The notes under the pieces were generated by a model that made no database searches, was not told the DNA's origin, and was given only the letters and a program-made list of their open reading frames with translations. From Patescibacteria group bacterium (lineage in GTDB: Bacteria > Patescibacteriota > Patescibacteriia > UBA1558 > UBA10009): a stretch of 54,738 nucleotides of DNA. Shown here one piece after another: positions 33,820-41,674 of the stretch. The stretch spans positions 1 to 54,738 of the forward strand of contig JAHITV010000004.1 in assembly GCA_018817315.1 (NCBI GenBank), written 5' to 3'. Both the position numbers and the translations under genes were made by a program. The first letter of the stretch is position 1. Every line of letters starts with the position of its first letter.

Positions 33820-34158
33820 TTATCTCTCTGGTAATGACATTAGGATAACATTTTCAAGAATCCATAATACTACGATACCTGCCGGAAAAAAAGGAAAAAA
33901 TATAGCAGGTAGTTGTAGCAGATAGGTCCAGAAAATTCCTGCTATTAAAACGATTATGATTCCGACGCGCACAGATCCATACTTTTTCATTCCCCGTGCA
34001 TCTTGAATGAAAGCATATAATCCTGCCGGCCATAATAATAGAAAGTTCCAAGGAAGCTGTAAACGCTTGCCGGGTACACGAAATGTTTGCCAGGCCAATG
34101 CACCTAATAGCAAATCAAGAACCAAATAAAAGATGACAGAAACAATTAGAATATTCAT
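33820..34158 (-). CDS. Small membrane protein, tandem family member 2
   Basis: 112 aa with helices at about 3-21, 38-52, 62-82 and 87-107. Shared family motifs: LLLWPAGLYAF in helix 2 and GIFWTYLLQLP in helix 3. A real SD (AGAGG, ~6 bases before ATG), a near-consensus promoter (34206-34234) and its own terminator (33682-33712) make it a single-gene cassette. Function unknown; secondary signs such as lack of charged residues within helices suggest a membrane-embedded adaptor or immunity-like protein, but that is only a guess. Confidence 0.68.
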   Translation of the reverse strand: MNILIVSVIFYLVLDLLLGALAWQTFRVPGKRLQLPWNFLLLWPAGLYAFIQDARGMKKYGSVRVGIIIVLIAGIFWTYLLQLPAIFFPFFPAGIVVLWILENVILMSLPER

Positions 34159-34205
34159 GATAACCTCTATCTGTTATATTTCTGGAAAGATCAGTTATTT
34201 TTTTT

Positions 34206-34234
34206 AAATTATCATTGTTGTCCAAATTTGTCAA
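34206..34234 (-). promoter_or_regulatory. Promoter of membrane-protein cassette 2
   Basis: Read leftward: TTGACA (34234-34229), 17-base spacer, TAATTT (34211-34206). It sits immediately downstream of the preceding cassette's terminator. Confidence 0.75.
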
Positions 34235-34238
34235 TTAA

Positions 34239-34269
34239 TAAAAAAAGCGTTGGTGTTTGTTACCAACGC
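34239..34269 (-). terminator. Terminator of membrane-protein cassette 3
   Basis: Stem GCGTTGGT / ACCAACGC, loop GTTTGTT, T-run on the minus strand. Core identical to the terminator at 33682-33712. Confidence 0.85.
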
Positions 34270-34312
34270 GTTAAGTCACCTATGCTCTTTGACTAACTTT
34301 TAATGGGCAGGT

Positions 34313-34723
34313 TTAGCTTTTTTTACACATAATAAATACGTAGATGATGATATCTATGAAGGCATCTACAATGGCGTATGGTATTACTCCTATTACATAG
34401 AAGAGGAACAACACAAAAACATTCGTTCCAGACTTCCATATAACAGTCATACAGATAATAAAAATCACTGCGCCTGCAATCCACGTTAAAAGTCCAATAA
34501 TAGGACATTCTCCGGTGTTGTTACGTCGTACAACACTATATAGATAAAATGGCCAATAAAACAGAGCTAAAGAGTGTTCTTTGATTTGTGATAGTAGTCT
34601 GGTGTGCTTAACATCAGATGTGCATGATCGGCGTTTTGTAATAATATACAAACGCGCAGTTACTTGGCTAAGAAGGAGATAAATAATAAAAAGCACCTTA
34701 ATAGCTATAATGGGATTTTCCAT
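34313..34723 (-). CDS. Small membrane protein, tandem family member 3
   Basis: 136 aa, with helices at about 7-28, 52-65, 77-97 and 101-130. It keeps the layout of its two neighbours (WP motif FYWPFYLYSVVRR in helix 2, Trp-rich helix 3) but lacks GIFWTY; a 20-residue cytoplasmic loop (TKRRSCTSDVKHTRLLSQIK) is longer. SD GGAG ~9 bases before ATG, own promoter (34772-34799) and terminator (34239-34269). Function unknown. Confidence 0.65.
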   Translation of the reverse strand: MENPIIAIKVLFIIYLLLSQVTARLYIITKRRSCTSDVKHTRLLSQIKEHSLALFYWPFYLYSVVRRNNTGECPIIGLLTWIAGAVIFIICMTVIWKSGTNVFVLFLFYVIGVIPYAIVDAFIDIIIYVFIMCKKS

Positions 34724-34771
34724 GGGATAATCTCCACTGGTTTTGTTAAAAAGGACGTTTAAGATAAGTTA

Positions 34772-34799
34772 TTCTTAACATAACTACTAATTCTGTCAA
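34772..34799 (-). promoter_or_regulatory. Promoter of membrane-protein cassette 3
   Basis: Read leftward: TTGACA (34799-34794), 16-base spacer, TAAGAA (34777-34772). Confidence 0.65.
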
Positions 34800-34890
34800 T
34801 CCATTCGGTAACCTTGCTTTTTTGCAGAGATTAGTTAAAATTTAGATAGTTGAAAAAGCATTTAACATATTAATTAATCAATTAAAGTTT

Positions 34891-36051
34891 ATGTTTATGT
34901 TTAAAAAGAAAAAGTATTATCTGCTATTTTTTAGCATTTTATTAGTATTAATGTTACCTTTGGTTGTTTTTGCTGACTCAAACACCGGAGAAAACGTTTA
35001 TTTGCCTTCTACAGAAACTCATGAGGGAAATTATTATGCTGCTGGTTCAGCAGTGGAAATTGCCGGAACAGTCAACGGCGATGTTTTTGCGGCTGGCAGT
35101 TCTATTGTCATTTCCGGAACAGTCAACGGCGATGTTTTTGCGGCTGGTTCCAGTATAATTATTAACGGAGAAGTTGACGGTAATGTCAGGGTAGCTGGTT
35201 CTACTATTACTTTAAATGGAAAAGTAAGCCGTAATGTGATGGCTGCTGGCAGTAGTATAGTCATAAGTGAATCAGCAGAAGTTGCTAGACACGTTACTTT
35301 AGCCGGAGCAACAGTTGAAGTTAGGGGTAAAATTGGCGGTAATTTGGAAGCTAGTGCTGATATGGTTAATATAGATAATGAAGTGGGCGGTGATGCTTAT
35401 ATTAAAACCCAGGATGAAAAAATTAATTTGCGTTCTGCTGCTAAAATAAAAGGGGATTTGAATTATACTTCCCTTAAGCAGATAACCATAGAGGATGAAG
35501 CCAAAGTTGATGGTCAAGTGAACCATAAACCTTGGGAAGTAAAGAAAAAAGCTGCTGGTTTAATGGGACTATTTGGTTTGGGTTATATTATGATTAAACT
35601 CATCCAATTATTCGGTTTATTTATAGTGGCTTTGGTTATCATAAAATTATTACCCCGCCAAGTTGTAAAAGTTACTGATTTGATGATTAATAAACCTTGG
35701 CCTCAAATTGGCCGTGGTTTAGCCTGGTTCTTTTTGGCACCCATTATTTTATTTATAATAGCCATCACAGTTATTGGGGTTTATCTTGCCTTAATTGGCG
35801 GAGCATTATATTTGATAATGCTTTTTATTGCCAAAGTCTTTGCCGGCATTGCTTTAGGCTTAATCATCACAAAATTATTTAAATGGGATAAAGCTTCTTT
35901 ATTTCTTAGTATGATTATTGGTATTATAGTTCTGGTAGTTATAAAAAGCATTCCTTTATTAGGTTGGTTAATCGGTTTAGTGGCTATGTGGTGGGCTTTG
36001 GGAGCGATCCTTGCTTTGGTTAAAGAAAATTTAAAAGGTCAAAATAATTAA
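34891..36051 (+). CDS. Exported bactofilin-like beta-helix protein with C-terminal membrane domain
   Basis: The 386-aa protein has a signal peptide (about 1-29, cleavage near VFADS), a beta-helix region at 50-210 built of ~17-residue repeats (AGTVNGDVFAAGSSIVIS, NGEVDGNVRVAGSTI and so on), then four or five membrane helices (about 224-253, 275-300, 303-327, 338-380). Bactofilins form similar helices in the cytoplasm; here the signal peptide puts the helix outside and the C-terminal helices anchor it. CPR genomes often encode this type as a polymer-forming cytoskeletal protein. Two repeats are nearly identical at DNA level (35063-35147). It may form an operon with 36100. Confidence 0.75.
   Translation: MFMFKKKKYYLLFFSILLVLMLPLVVFADSNTGENVYLPSTETHEGNYYAAGSAVEIAGTVNGDVFAAGSSIVISGTVNGDVFAAGSSIIINGEVDGNVRVAGSTITLNGKVSRNVMAAGSSIVISESAEVARHVTLAGATVEVRGKIGGNLEASADMVNIDNEVGGDAYIKTQDEKINLRSAAKIKGDLNYTSLKQITIEDEAKVDGQVNHKPWEVKKKAAGLMGLFGLGYIMIKLIQLFGLFIVALVIIKLLPRQVVKVTDLMINKPWPQIGRGLAWFFLAPIILFIIAITVIGVYLALIGGALYLIMLFIAKVFAGIALGLIITKLFKWDKASLFLSMIIGIIVLVVIKSIPLLGWLIGLVAMWWALGAILALVKENLKGQNN
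35063..35147 (+). repeat. 51-bp tandem duplication inside the beta-helix gene
   Basis: A block of 34 bases beginning CCGGAACAGTCAACGG occurs at 35063 and again, unchanged, at 35114. The period is 51 bases or 17 codons, one turn of the beta-helix. Exact identity points to a recent duplication. Confidence 0.85.
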
Positions 36052-36099
36052 TTATTAATAAAACGCCTATTATAAAATAGGTAAAAAAGGAGAAAGTTT

Positions 36100-37374
36100 A
36101 TGAAAAAATTTTTCATCTTTTTAGTCTTTGCTCTGGCTTTAGGTTTTCCGCTTATGGGTTTAACCGAAGAGGCAGTTACTAGTACTACTGACGCTAATAC
36201 TGAAGTAACAGCTGATGACATTGGTTTAAGTGAGACCCAACTTAATAATGCTGCCGAGGAAGCAACTGAAGCAGAATCTTTTACTGGTACTTTGGTGGAA
36301 ATCGGTAATACCACCGCAGAAAATACCACCATTATTATCAGAACCCAAGAAGAGGACGGCACTACCGAAGATCAGACAGTAGAAATTGAAAAGGATACAT
36401 CTGTCCAAAACGATTCTTACCAAGCTTCTGATTTAAGCGACTGGATAGCCGGTGATCAGGTTACTGTTTCAGCCACCGAATATACTAATAGCGGAGCAGT
36501 GGTAGCTAACAAGCTTAGAAATAGATCTATGAGTTGGAATCATAAAGGAAGAAATGGTTGGATTACCGCTATCAGATTGGAAGAAAATGAAATGGATGTT
36601 CAGTGGAATAATCAAACTTTTACTTTGGATACCAGTGAAGCCAGAATGGTAGCTGGTATAAAAAACCCAGCCAGTTTAGCTGATTTTGAAGTGGGAGATA
36701 GAATCAGATCTCGAGTAGTAGATGATGGCGATGGTAATCCCGCTACTTGGAAAGCAAAGATTATTGTAGTGTTGCGACGGGGAGGTGCTTTATTCATGAG
36801 AGTTACTCGTTGGGTAGTTCCTGCCAAAATCACTATGATCCCAGAGGATCTAACTTTGCCGGTTACTATTGAAGTTGAAGTTTTGCCTTCAAAATTTTAT
36901 GAAGAAGGAGATGTCAATAATCTAATTGGCGCACCAAGCACAAAATTAATGGTTGATATTACTGAAGAGACTAAATTAAGAAGAAGATTTTTAGGTAAAG
37001 CTTTATTAAAAGAATTCAGCGAAGGAGATAATGTAAGAATTATTGGCCGTCGTGATGAAAATACCGGTCATTTAGTGGCTAAATTCATTAAGAATAATTC
37101 CATTCAGAGACTGGGCGTAGCTCAACGTTTAGGCAAGGTTACTGCCATTGATACTGCTACCAGAGTTCTTAACACTGAATTATTAAAAACTCTTTTAGTT
37201 AACAAAGATGTTACGGTAAATGTTTTGGAGAAAGCCAAGATACTTAAAGGTGGTAATGAGGTTAACTTTGAAGAAATTAAAGTTAATGATGTTATTAGGG
37301 TTCGTGGTACTGCTAATAGAATACAAAGAAGCGTTGATGCTGATGTTCTTAATTTAGTAGGTCAAGCGTATTAA
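36100..37374 (+). CDS. Secreted DUF5666-like protein
   Basis: The 424-aa protein has a signal peptide (about 1-22, MKKFFIFLVFALALGFPLMG), an acidic Thr-rich spacer (25-60) and repeated OB-like modules: FTGTLVEIGNT, then LSDWIAGDQVTVSATEY; NGWITAIRLEENEMDVQ, then FEVGDRIRSRV; later LGKVTAIDTATRVLN, then IKVNDVIRVRG. Each module has a GxVTxI strand and a GDxVxVxG strand, the pattern of DUF5666. No enzymatic motif. It has one of the clearest SDs in the window (AAAAGGAG, 7 bases before ATG). Located 48 bases after the beta-helix gene; both are exported, so they may work together at the surface. Confidence 0.72.
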   Translation: MKKFFIFLVFALALGFPLMGLTEEAVTSTTDANTEVTADDIGLSETQLNNAAEEATEAESFTGTLVEIGNTTAENTTIIIRTQEEDGTTEDQTVEIEKDTSVQNDSYQASDLSDWIAGDQVTVSATEYTNSGAVVANKLRNRSMSWNHKGRNGWITAIRLEENEMDVQWNNQTFTLDTSEARMVAGIKNPASLADFEVGDRIRSRVVDDGDGNPATWKAKIIVVLRRGGALFMRVTRWVVPAKITMIPEDLTLPVTIEVEVLPSKFYEEGDVNNLIGAPSTKLMVDITEETKLRRRFLGKALLKEFSEGDNVRIIGRRDENTGHLVAKFIKNNSIQRLGVAQRLGKVTAIDTATRVLNTELLKTLLVNKDVTVNVLEKAKILKGGNEVNFEEIKVNDVIRVRGTANRIQRSVDADVLNLVGQAY

Positions 37375-37403
37375 GTTAAAAGTTTTTTTGAGTTTTAAAC
37401 ATC

Positions 37404-37428
37404 CCCAGCCGAGTCTGACTCGGCTGGG
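37404..37428. repeat. Palindrome/terminator after the DUF5666-like gene
   Basis: Perfect 12-bp arms (CCCAGCCGAGTC / GACTCGGCTGGG) around one T. The core CAGCC-AGTC-GACT-GGCTG is shared with 52255-52277, with one base pair swapped G-C to A-T on both arms. No long T-run follows here. Confidence 0.75.
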
Positions 37429-37466
37429 TTGATTATTAAGGTAAAATTAGTTAAAATTTTAATATT

Positions 37467-38837
37467 ATGGATTTAGATAAGTCAATTTTTAAATCATATG
37501 ATATTCGGGGTGTTTATCCTAAGCAATTAAATGAAGGAATTACTAGATTAATTGCCCAAGCTTATCTTAAAATTTTATCCCAAAAGTTAAAGAAAAAAGT
37601 TAGTGATCTTTATCTTGCTATAGGCCAAGATATTAGAGAATCATCAAAATCCTTAAATCAGGCACTGATTGATACTTTTCTAGATTATGGGGTAAAAATT
37701 GATAATTTAGGTTTAATTTCTATCAATGATATTTATTTTGCCGTAGGATATTATGAGTATGATGGAGGGATAGTAACTACTGCTTCACACAATCCTCCCC
37801 AGTATGGCGGTTTTAAAATGGTAATGACTAATCAAGATATTCCTGACAGTATAGATTTTATTAGCGGAGAAAGTTTATATCAGCAGTTGAGCAATTTACC
37901 TTTAACAGTAGAAAAGCTTAAGGGCAGTATAAAAGATAAAGATATTTCTCAAGATCATTTACGTCATATTTTATCGTTTGCAGATATTAATAAGATTAAA
38001 CCTTTAAAAGTGGTGGTGGATACTGGCAATGGGATGATGGGTCTTTTAATTCCTCATTTATTTGAAAAATTACCTTGCCAGTTAATCCCTTTATTTTTAG
38101 AATTGGATAAAAATTTTCTTAATCGTTCACCTAATCCTCTGGTAGAGGGCGCAACCATAAAAGTCAGTCAAAAAGTTATTAAGGAAAAAGCAGACTTAGG
38201 CGTTATTTTTGATGTTGATGGTGACAGAATGTTTTTAATTGATGAGCAGGGCAATCTTGTTAAAGGAGATATGGTTTTACTTTTATTAGCTAAGTCAATG
38301 CTTAAAAAACAGCCGGGAAGCGGAATTGTTTATAATTTAATTTGCTCACATGCTGTCCCTGAACTGATTACCAAGTGGGGCGGCCAGCCAATCAGAAGTG
38401 AAGTTGGTTACCGTAATTTAGCTGATCACATGCGTAAGGAAGATGGTTTAATGAGCGGTGAAGTTTCAGCCCACTTTGCTTTTAAGGATAATTATTATGC
38501 TGATTCAGGTTTTATTGCTCTGGTTTTGGCTTTGGCAGCAATTTCTCAAGATGGTAGAAAACTTTCAGAAATCATTAAAGATTTCAGTTTATATTCCAGG
38601 GGTGATGAAATCAACATTGAAGTTGATGATATCCAAGCGGCTTTGGATAAAATCAGAACCAGTTTTTCCGCCAATATTAAAGATGAAATAGACGGCATCA
38701 CTGTTGAGTTTTCTGACTGGTGGTTTAATGTACGTCCTTCTAATACTGAACCATTATTAAGAATCACGGTTGAAGCAAAAAATCAAAAAGAATTACAAAA
38801 ACATCAACAAGAAATTTTAACCAGTTTAAATCATTAA
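37467..38837 (+). CDS. manB: Phosphomannomutase/phosphoglucomutase
   Basis: Alpha-D-phosphohexomutase supplying sugar-1-phosphates for nucleotide sugars and surface polysaccharide. Phosphoserine loop TTASHNPPQYGG (S107), metal loop DVDGDRMF (249-256), sugar-binding GEVSAHFAF and phosphate-binding RPSNTEPLLRI near the C-terminus. At 456 aa it is complete and fits the ManB/AlgC group; substrate preference cannot be read from the sequence. It starts near TAAAAT-like sequences without SD. murI follows one base after its stop. Confidence 0.9.
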   Translation: MDLDKSIFKSYDIRGVYPKQLNEGITRLIAQAYLKILSQKLKKKVSDLYLAIGQDIRESSKSLNQALIDTFLDYGVKIDNLGLISINDIYFAVGYYEYDGGIVTTASHNPPQYGGFKMVMTNQDIPDSIDFISGESLYQQLSNLPLTVEKLKGSIKDKDISQDHLRHILSFADINKIKPLKVVVDTGNGMMGLLIPHLFEKLPCQLIPLFLELDKNFLNRSPNPLVEGATIKVSQKVIKEKADLGVIFDVDGDRMFLIDEQGNLVKGDMVLLLLAKSMLKKQPGSGIVYNLICSHAVPELITKWGGQPIRSEVGYRNLADHMRKEDGLMSGEVSAHFAFKDNYYADSGFIALVLALAAISQDGRKLSEIIKDFSLYSRGDEINIEVDDIQAALDKIRTSFSANIKDEIDGITVEFSDWWFNVRPSNTEPLLRITVEAKNQKELQKHQQEILTSLNH

Positions 38838-38838
38838 A

Positions 38839-39642
38839 ATGATAGGAATTTTTGACTCCGGCTTTGGGGGATTGACAGTTTTTAAGGAAATTAAAAGAGC
38901 ATTGCCTCAATATAATTATATTTATCTGGGGGACAGTTTAAGAGCGCCTTATGGCGACAGAAGCCAAGAGGCGATTTTTAATTTTACTAAAGAAGCTGTA
39001 GATTATTTATTTAAGCAAGGATGTTTATTGGTCATTATTGCCTGTAATAGTGCTTCCAGTAAAGCCTTAAGAAAATTACAGCAGGAATATTTACCAGAGC
39101 ATTATCCTGATCGTCGTCTTTTGGGGGTGATTAGGCCAATAGTAGAAGAGGCAGTTAAAGTTTCTAAAAAAGGCAGGATCGGTGTTATTGGCACTAAAGC
39201 AACTGTTGAAGCAAAAGCTTATCTTAGGGAACTGGACCAGCAAAAAAAAGGTTTAGAAATTTTTCAGAATACCTGTCCATTGTTGGTGCCATTGGTTGAG
39301 GAAAATGTTTTGAATAAACCAGAAACCAGAATGATTATTAAAAAATATTTAAGGCCGCTTAAAGAAAAAAAGATTGATACTTTGATTTTGGGCTGTACTC
39401 ATTATCCTATATTAATGAAGGAGATTAGTCGGATTATAGGAAAGAGCGTTAAGGTTTTGGATGTAGCTAAAATTGTAGCAGAGAAGTTGGCTGATTACTT
39501 GAATCGTCATCCGGAAATTGAATCTTTATTAAAAAAGAATGGTCAAGTACAATATTTAACCACTGATAATGTGGAAAGGTTTGCAGAATTAGGCAGTAAG
39601 TTTTTAGGAGAGAAAATCGTAGCAGAGAAAATTGTATTATAA
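38839..39642 (+). CDS. murI: Glutamate racemase
   Basis: Makes D-glutamate for peptidoglycan. Catalytic Cys C69 in IACNSAS and C186 in LGCTHYP, plus the N-terminal IGIFDSGFGGLTV (D6, S7) and APYGDR. 267 aa, complete. It starts one base after the phosphomannomutase stop, so the two are translationally coupled; both feed envelope synthesis. The stop lies on the edge of a long palindrome that acts as terminator. Confidence 0.95.
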   Translation: MIGIFDSGFGGLTVFKEIKRALPQYNYIYLGDSLRAPYGDRSQEAIFNFTKEAVDYLFKQGCLLVIIACNSASSKALRKLQQEYLPEHYPDRRLLGVIRPIVEEAVKVSKKGRIGVIGTKATVEAKAYLRELDQQKKGLEIFQNTCPLLVPLVEENVLNKPETRMIIKKYLRPLKEKKIDTLILGCTHYPILMKEISRIIGKSVKVLDVAKIVAEKLADYLNRHPEIESLLKKNGQVQYLTTDNVERFAELGSKFLGEKIVAEKIVL

Positions 39643-39679
39643 AGGGTAGCCCACGGTTTTAAACCGTGGGCTACCCTTT
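39641..39679. terminator. Bidirectional terminator palindrome between murI and trpS
   Basis: Perfect 19-bp arms (AAAGGGTAGCCCACGGTTT and reverse complement) around one T; A-run on one side and T-rich sequence on the other. It lies exactly between convergent stops (39642 and 39682). The GTAG-CCCACGG stem and GGTTT-AAACC centre resemble REP-type sequences and the palindrome at 16414. Confidence 0.88.
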
Positions 39680-39681
39680 AT

Positions 39682-40740
39682 TTATACTAAACCCATTCTT
39701 TTTTTAATTTCCAGAATATTTTTTCGGGCGATTTTTCGGGCACGTTTAGCTCCCTCGCTTAAAATTTCTTGAACTTTCTTTTTATCTTTGAGTAGTTTTA
39801 CTTTGTTTTCTTGAATTGGTTTTAAAAATGTTATTAATATTTTAATAACCTCTTTTTTTAAATTATAATAACTTATTTTTTGTCCGTTTTTATATTGATC
39901 AAGCATTGATTCAAAAATTTTAGCACCAGTTTTATTTTTGTTAATAAGTCCATCTAAAATATTAAATAGATTTTCTATACCAGATTTAGTTTCCATTAAA
40001 CCTAATTCATAACTTCCTGTTTTAGGGAAATTAATTTTATATCCGATATCCGCTTCTGGTCCAGAATCAGTTACGGCTCTCATAATCTTTTTTTCTATAA
40101 TCTCTGGTGAGTCGCTTAAAGCAATATAATGATTCGGTCCTAAAGATTTACTCATTTTTTTGGTTGGGTCAGCTAAGGACATTATTCTTGCACCATGACT
40201 GACAATCGGCTTAATCTCTTTGAGATATCTTCCGAATTTATGATTAAATTTTCTAGCAATCATATTAGTCAGCTCCAAATGTTGCAGTTGGTCTTCGCCA
40301 ACAGGCACAACATCAGTGTTATATAAAAGAATATCAGCGGCTTGCAAAACAGGATAATCAAAAAGTCCGGCATTGATATTTTTTTTGTTTTGTTGAGACT
40401 TATCTTTAAATTGAGTCATTCTTTGTAATTCACTGATAGGCGTTAAAGTATTCAATAACCAGCAAAGTTCAGTATGTTCTGGAACATGCGACTGAACAAA
40501 AAGAATAGAGTTTTTGGGAACAATACCAATAGCCAAAAGATCCATGGCTGTGTCAAGGATTTTTTCTTGGTAACTTTTGGCGTCATAATCAATAGTAATG
40601 GCATGTAAATCAACAATACAAAAAAAGCAGTTATATTGTTTCTGTTTCTGTAGGTCAACCCAGTTTTTTAAAGCGCCTAAATAGTTACCGATATGAATTT
40701 GGCCAGTAGGCTGGATACCAGAAAAAAGTGTTTTAGTCAT
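39682..40740 (-). CDS. trpS: Tryptophanyl-tRNA synthetase
   Basis: Class I synthetase charging tRNA-Trp. HIGH signature HIGN (16-19, GQIHIGNYLGAL), conserved QSHVPEHTELCW and PVGEDQLQHLELT, and KMSKS at 195-199 (KKMSKSLGPN). At 352 aa it is normal. Last gene of the leftward unit with the EamA transporter (27 bases upstream) and RNase J. No SD. Confidence 0.96.
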   Translation of the reverse strand: MTKTLFSGIQPTGQIHIGNYLGALKNWVDLQKQKQYNCFFCIVDLHAITIDYDAKSYQEKILDTAMDLLAIGIVPKNSILFVQSHVPEHTELCWLLNTLTPISELQRMTQFKDKSQQNKKNINAGLFDYPVLQAADILLYNTDVVPVGEDQLQHLELTNMIARKFNHKFGRYLKEIKPIVSHGARIMSLADPTKKMSKSLGPNHYIALSDSPEIIEKKIMRAVTDSGPEADIGYKINFPKTGSYELGLMETKSGIENLFNILDGLINKNKTGAKIFESMLDQYKNGQKISYYNLKKEVIKILITFLKPIQENKVKLLKDKKKVQEILSEGAKRARKIARKNILEIKKRMGLV

Positions 40741-40767
40741 ATATTAATTTTAACATAAGATTTCTTA

Positions 40768-41670
40768 CTATCCAAAAATGACAATAATGACAGCCCCGCT
40801 TAACATCATTAAAATTCCCGGTAGTCGTTTAAGTAAATTTTTCTCTTTAAAGAGGAGACTGCCTAAAATAATGGGTATTAATAACCCTGTTCTTTTAATA
40901 GAGATAGTGTAATTAACCAAAATAGTGGAATAAGCATTCATTAATAACCAAGCGGCAAGACTGTTAATAAAACCAATAATCAAAAACCAGAGCCAGTTAT
41001 TTTTTAAACCTAGCCAGAGATTACTACTCAAATTTTTAGAGTTTCTGGAAAATTGATAAATGATTAGATAAAAAATTATAATTATTATATTAAGCCATAA
41101 TAAATAACCTAAAGAAGAAGAGCTTAAAGTACCTGCTTTATCCAAATTGCCCCAGATGCTGTATAAAAAAGCTACCAGAATCATTATCTGACTTCCTTTA
41201 CCCAAACGCCATTTAAGATTTTTTTCTTTTTGTTCTTGTGAACCCAACCAAAAAGTGCCAAAAATAATGACAACAATACCAATTAAAGCAAGATTAGAAG
41301 GAACTTGTTTAAAGAAAATAAACTCAACCGGAACTAAAAAGATAAAAGTAAAGGATAAAAAAGGCAAGGTTAAAGAAAAATCTTCAATAGTAATGGCTTT
41401 AAGATGAAGGTAAGTAGCCCCGCTGCCAATCAAAGCAGCAATAAATGCAATTATTAGAGTTTGCGGATTCAGGGTAAATTGTTTTTGGCTTACAGTGAGA
41501 ATGATAATAAAAAAAGTGGCGAAAATAAATTGACCAACCAGAACCGTTAGCAGAGCCAGTTTTTTATTTGTAGTTAAATGTTTTTTAAATAGTTCAATAA
41601 TACCAAAAAAACTGGCAGCAATTATTGCTGCGCCAAAACCGTAGAATAATAACTGGGGTAGATGATTCAT
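40768..41670 (-). CDS. EamA/DMT-superfamily transporter
   Basis: 300 aa with ten hydrophobic segments arranged as two five-helix halves, the drug/metabolite transporter pattern. Helix ends such as LIGSGATYLHLKAI (about 80-93) and INSLAAWLLMNAYSTI (about 238-253) are the paired EamA repeats. The substrate cannot be inferred. It sits 4 bases after RNase J and 27 before trpS, in one leftward unit. Confidence 0.82.
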   Translation of the reverse strand: MNHLPQLLFYGFGAAIIAASFFGIIELFKKHLTTNKKLALLTVLVGQFIFATFFIIILTVSQKQFTLNPQTLIIAFIAALIGSGATYLHLKAITIEDFSLTLPFLSFTFIFLVPVEFIFFKQVPSNLALIGIVVIIFGTFWLGSQEQKEKNLKWRLGKGSQIMILVAFLYSIWGNLDKAGTLSSSSLGYLLWLNIIIIIFYLIIYQFSRNSKNLSSNLWLGLKNNWLWFLIIGFINSLAAWLLMNAYSTILVNYTISIKRTGLLIPIILGSLLFKEKNLLKRLPGILMMLSGAVIIVIFG

Positions 41671-41674
41671 TTAT

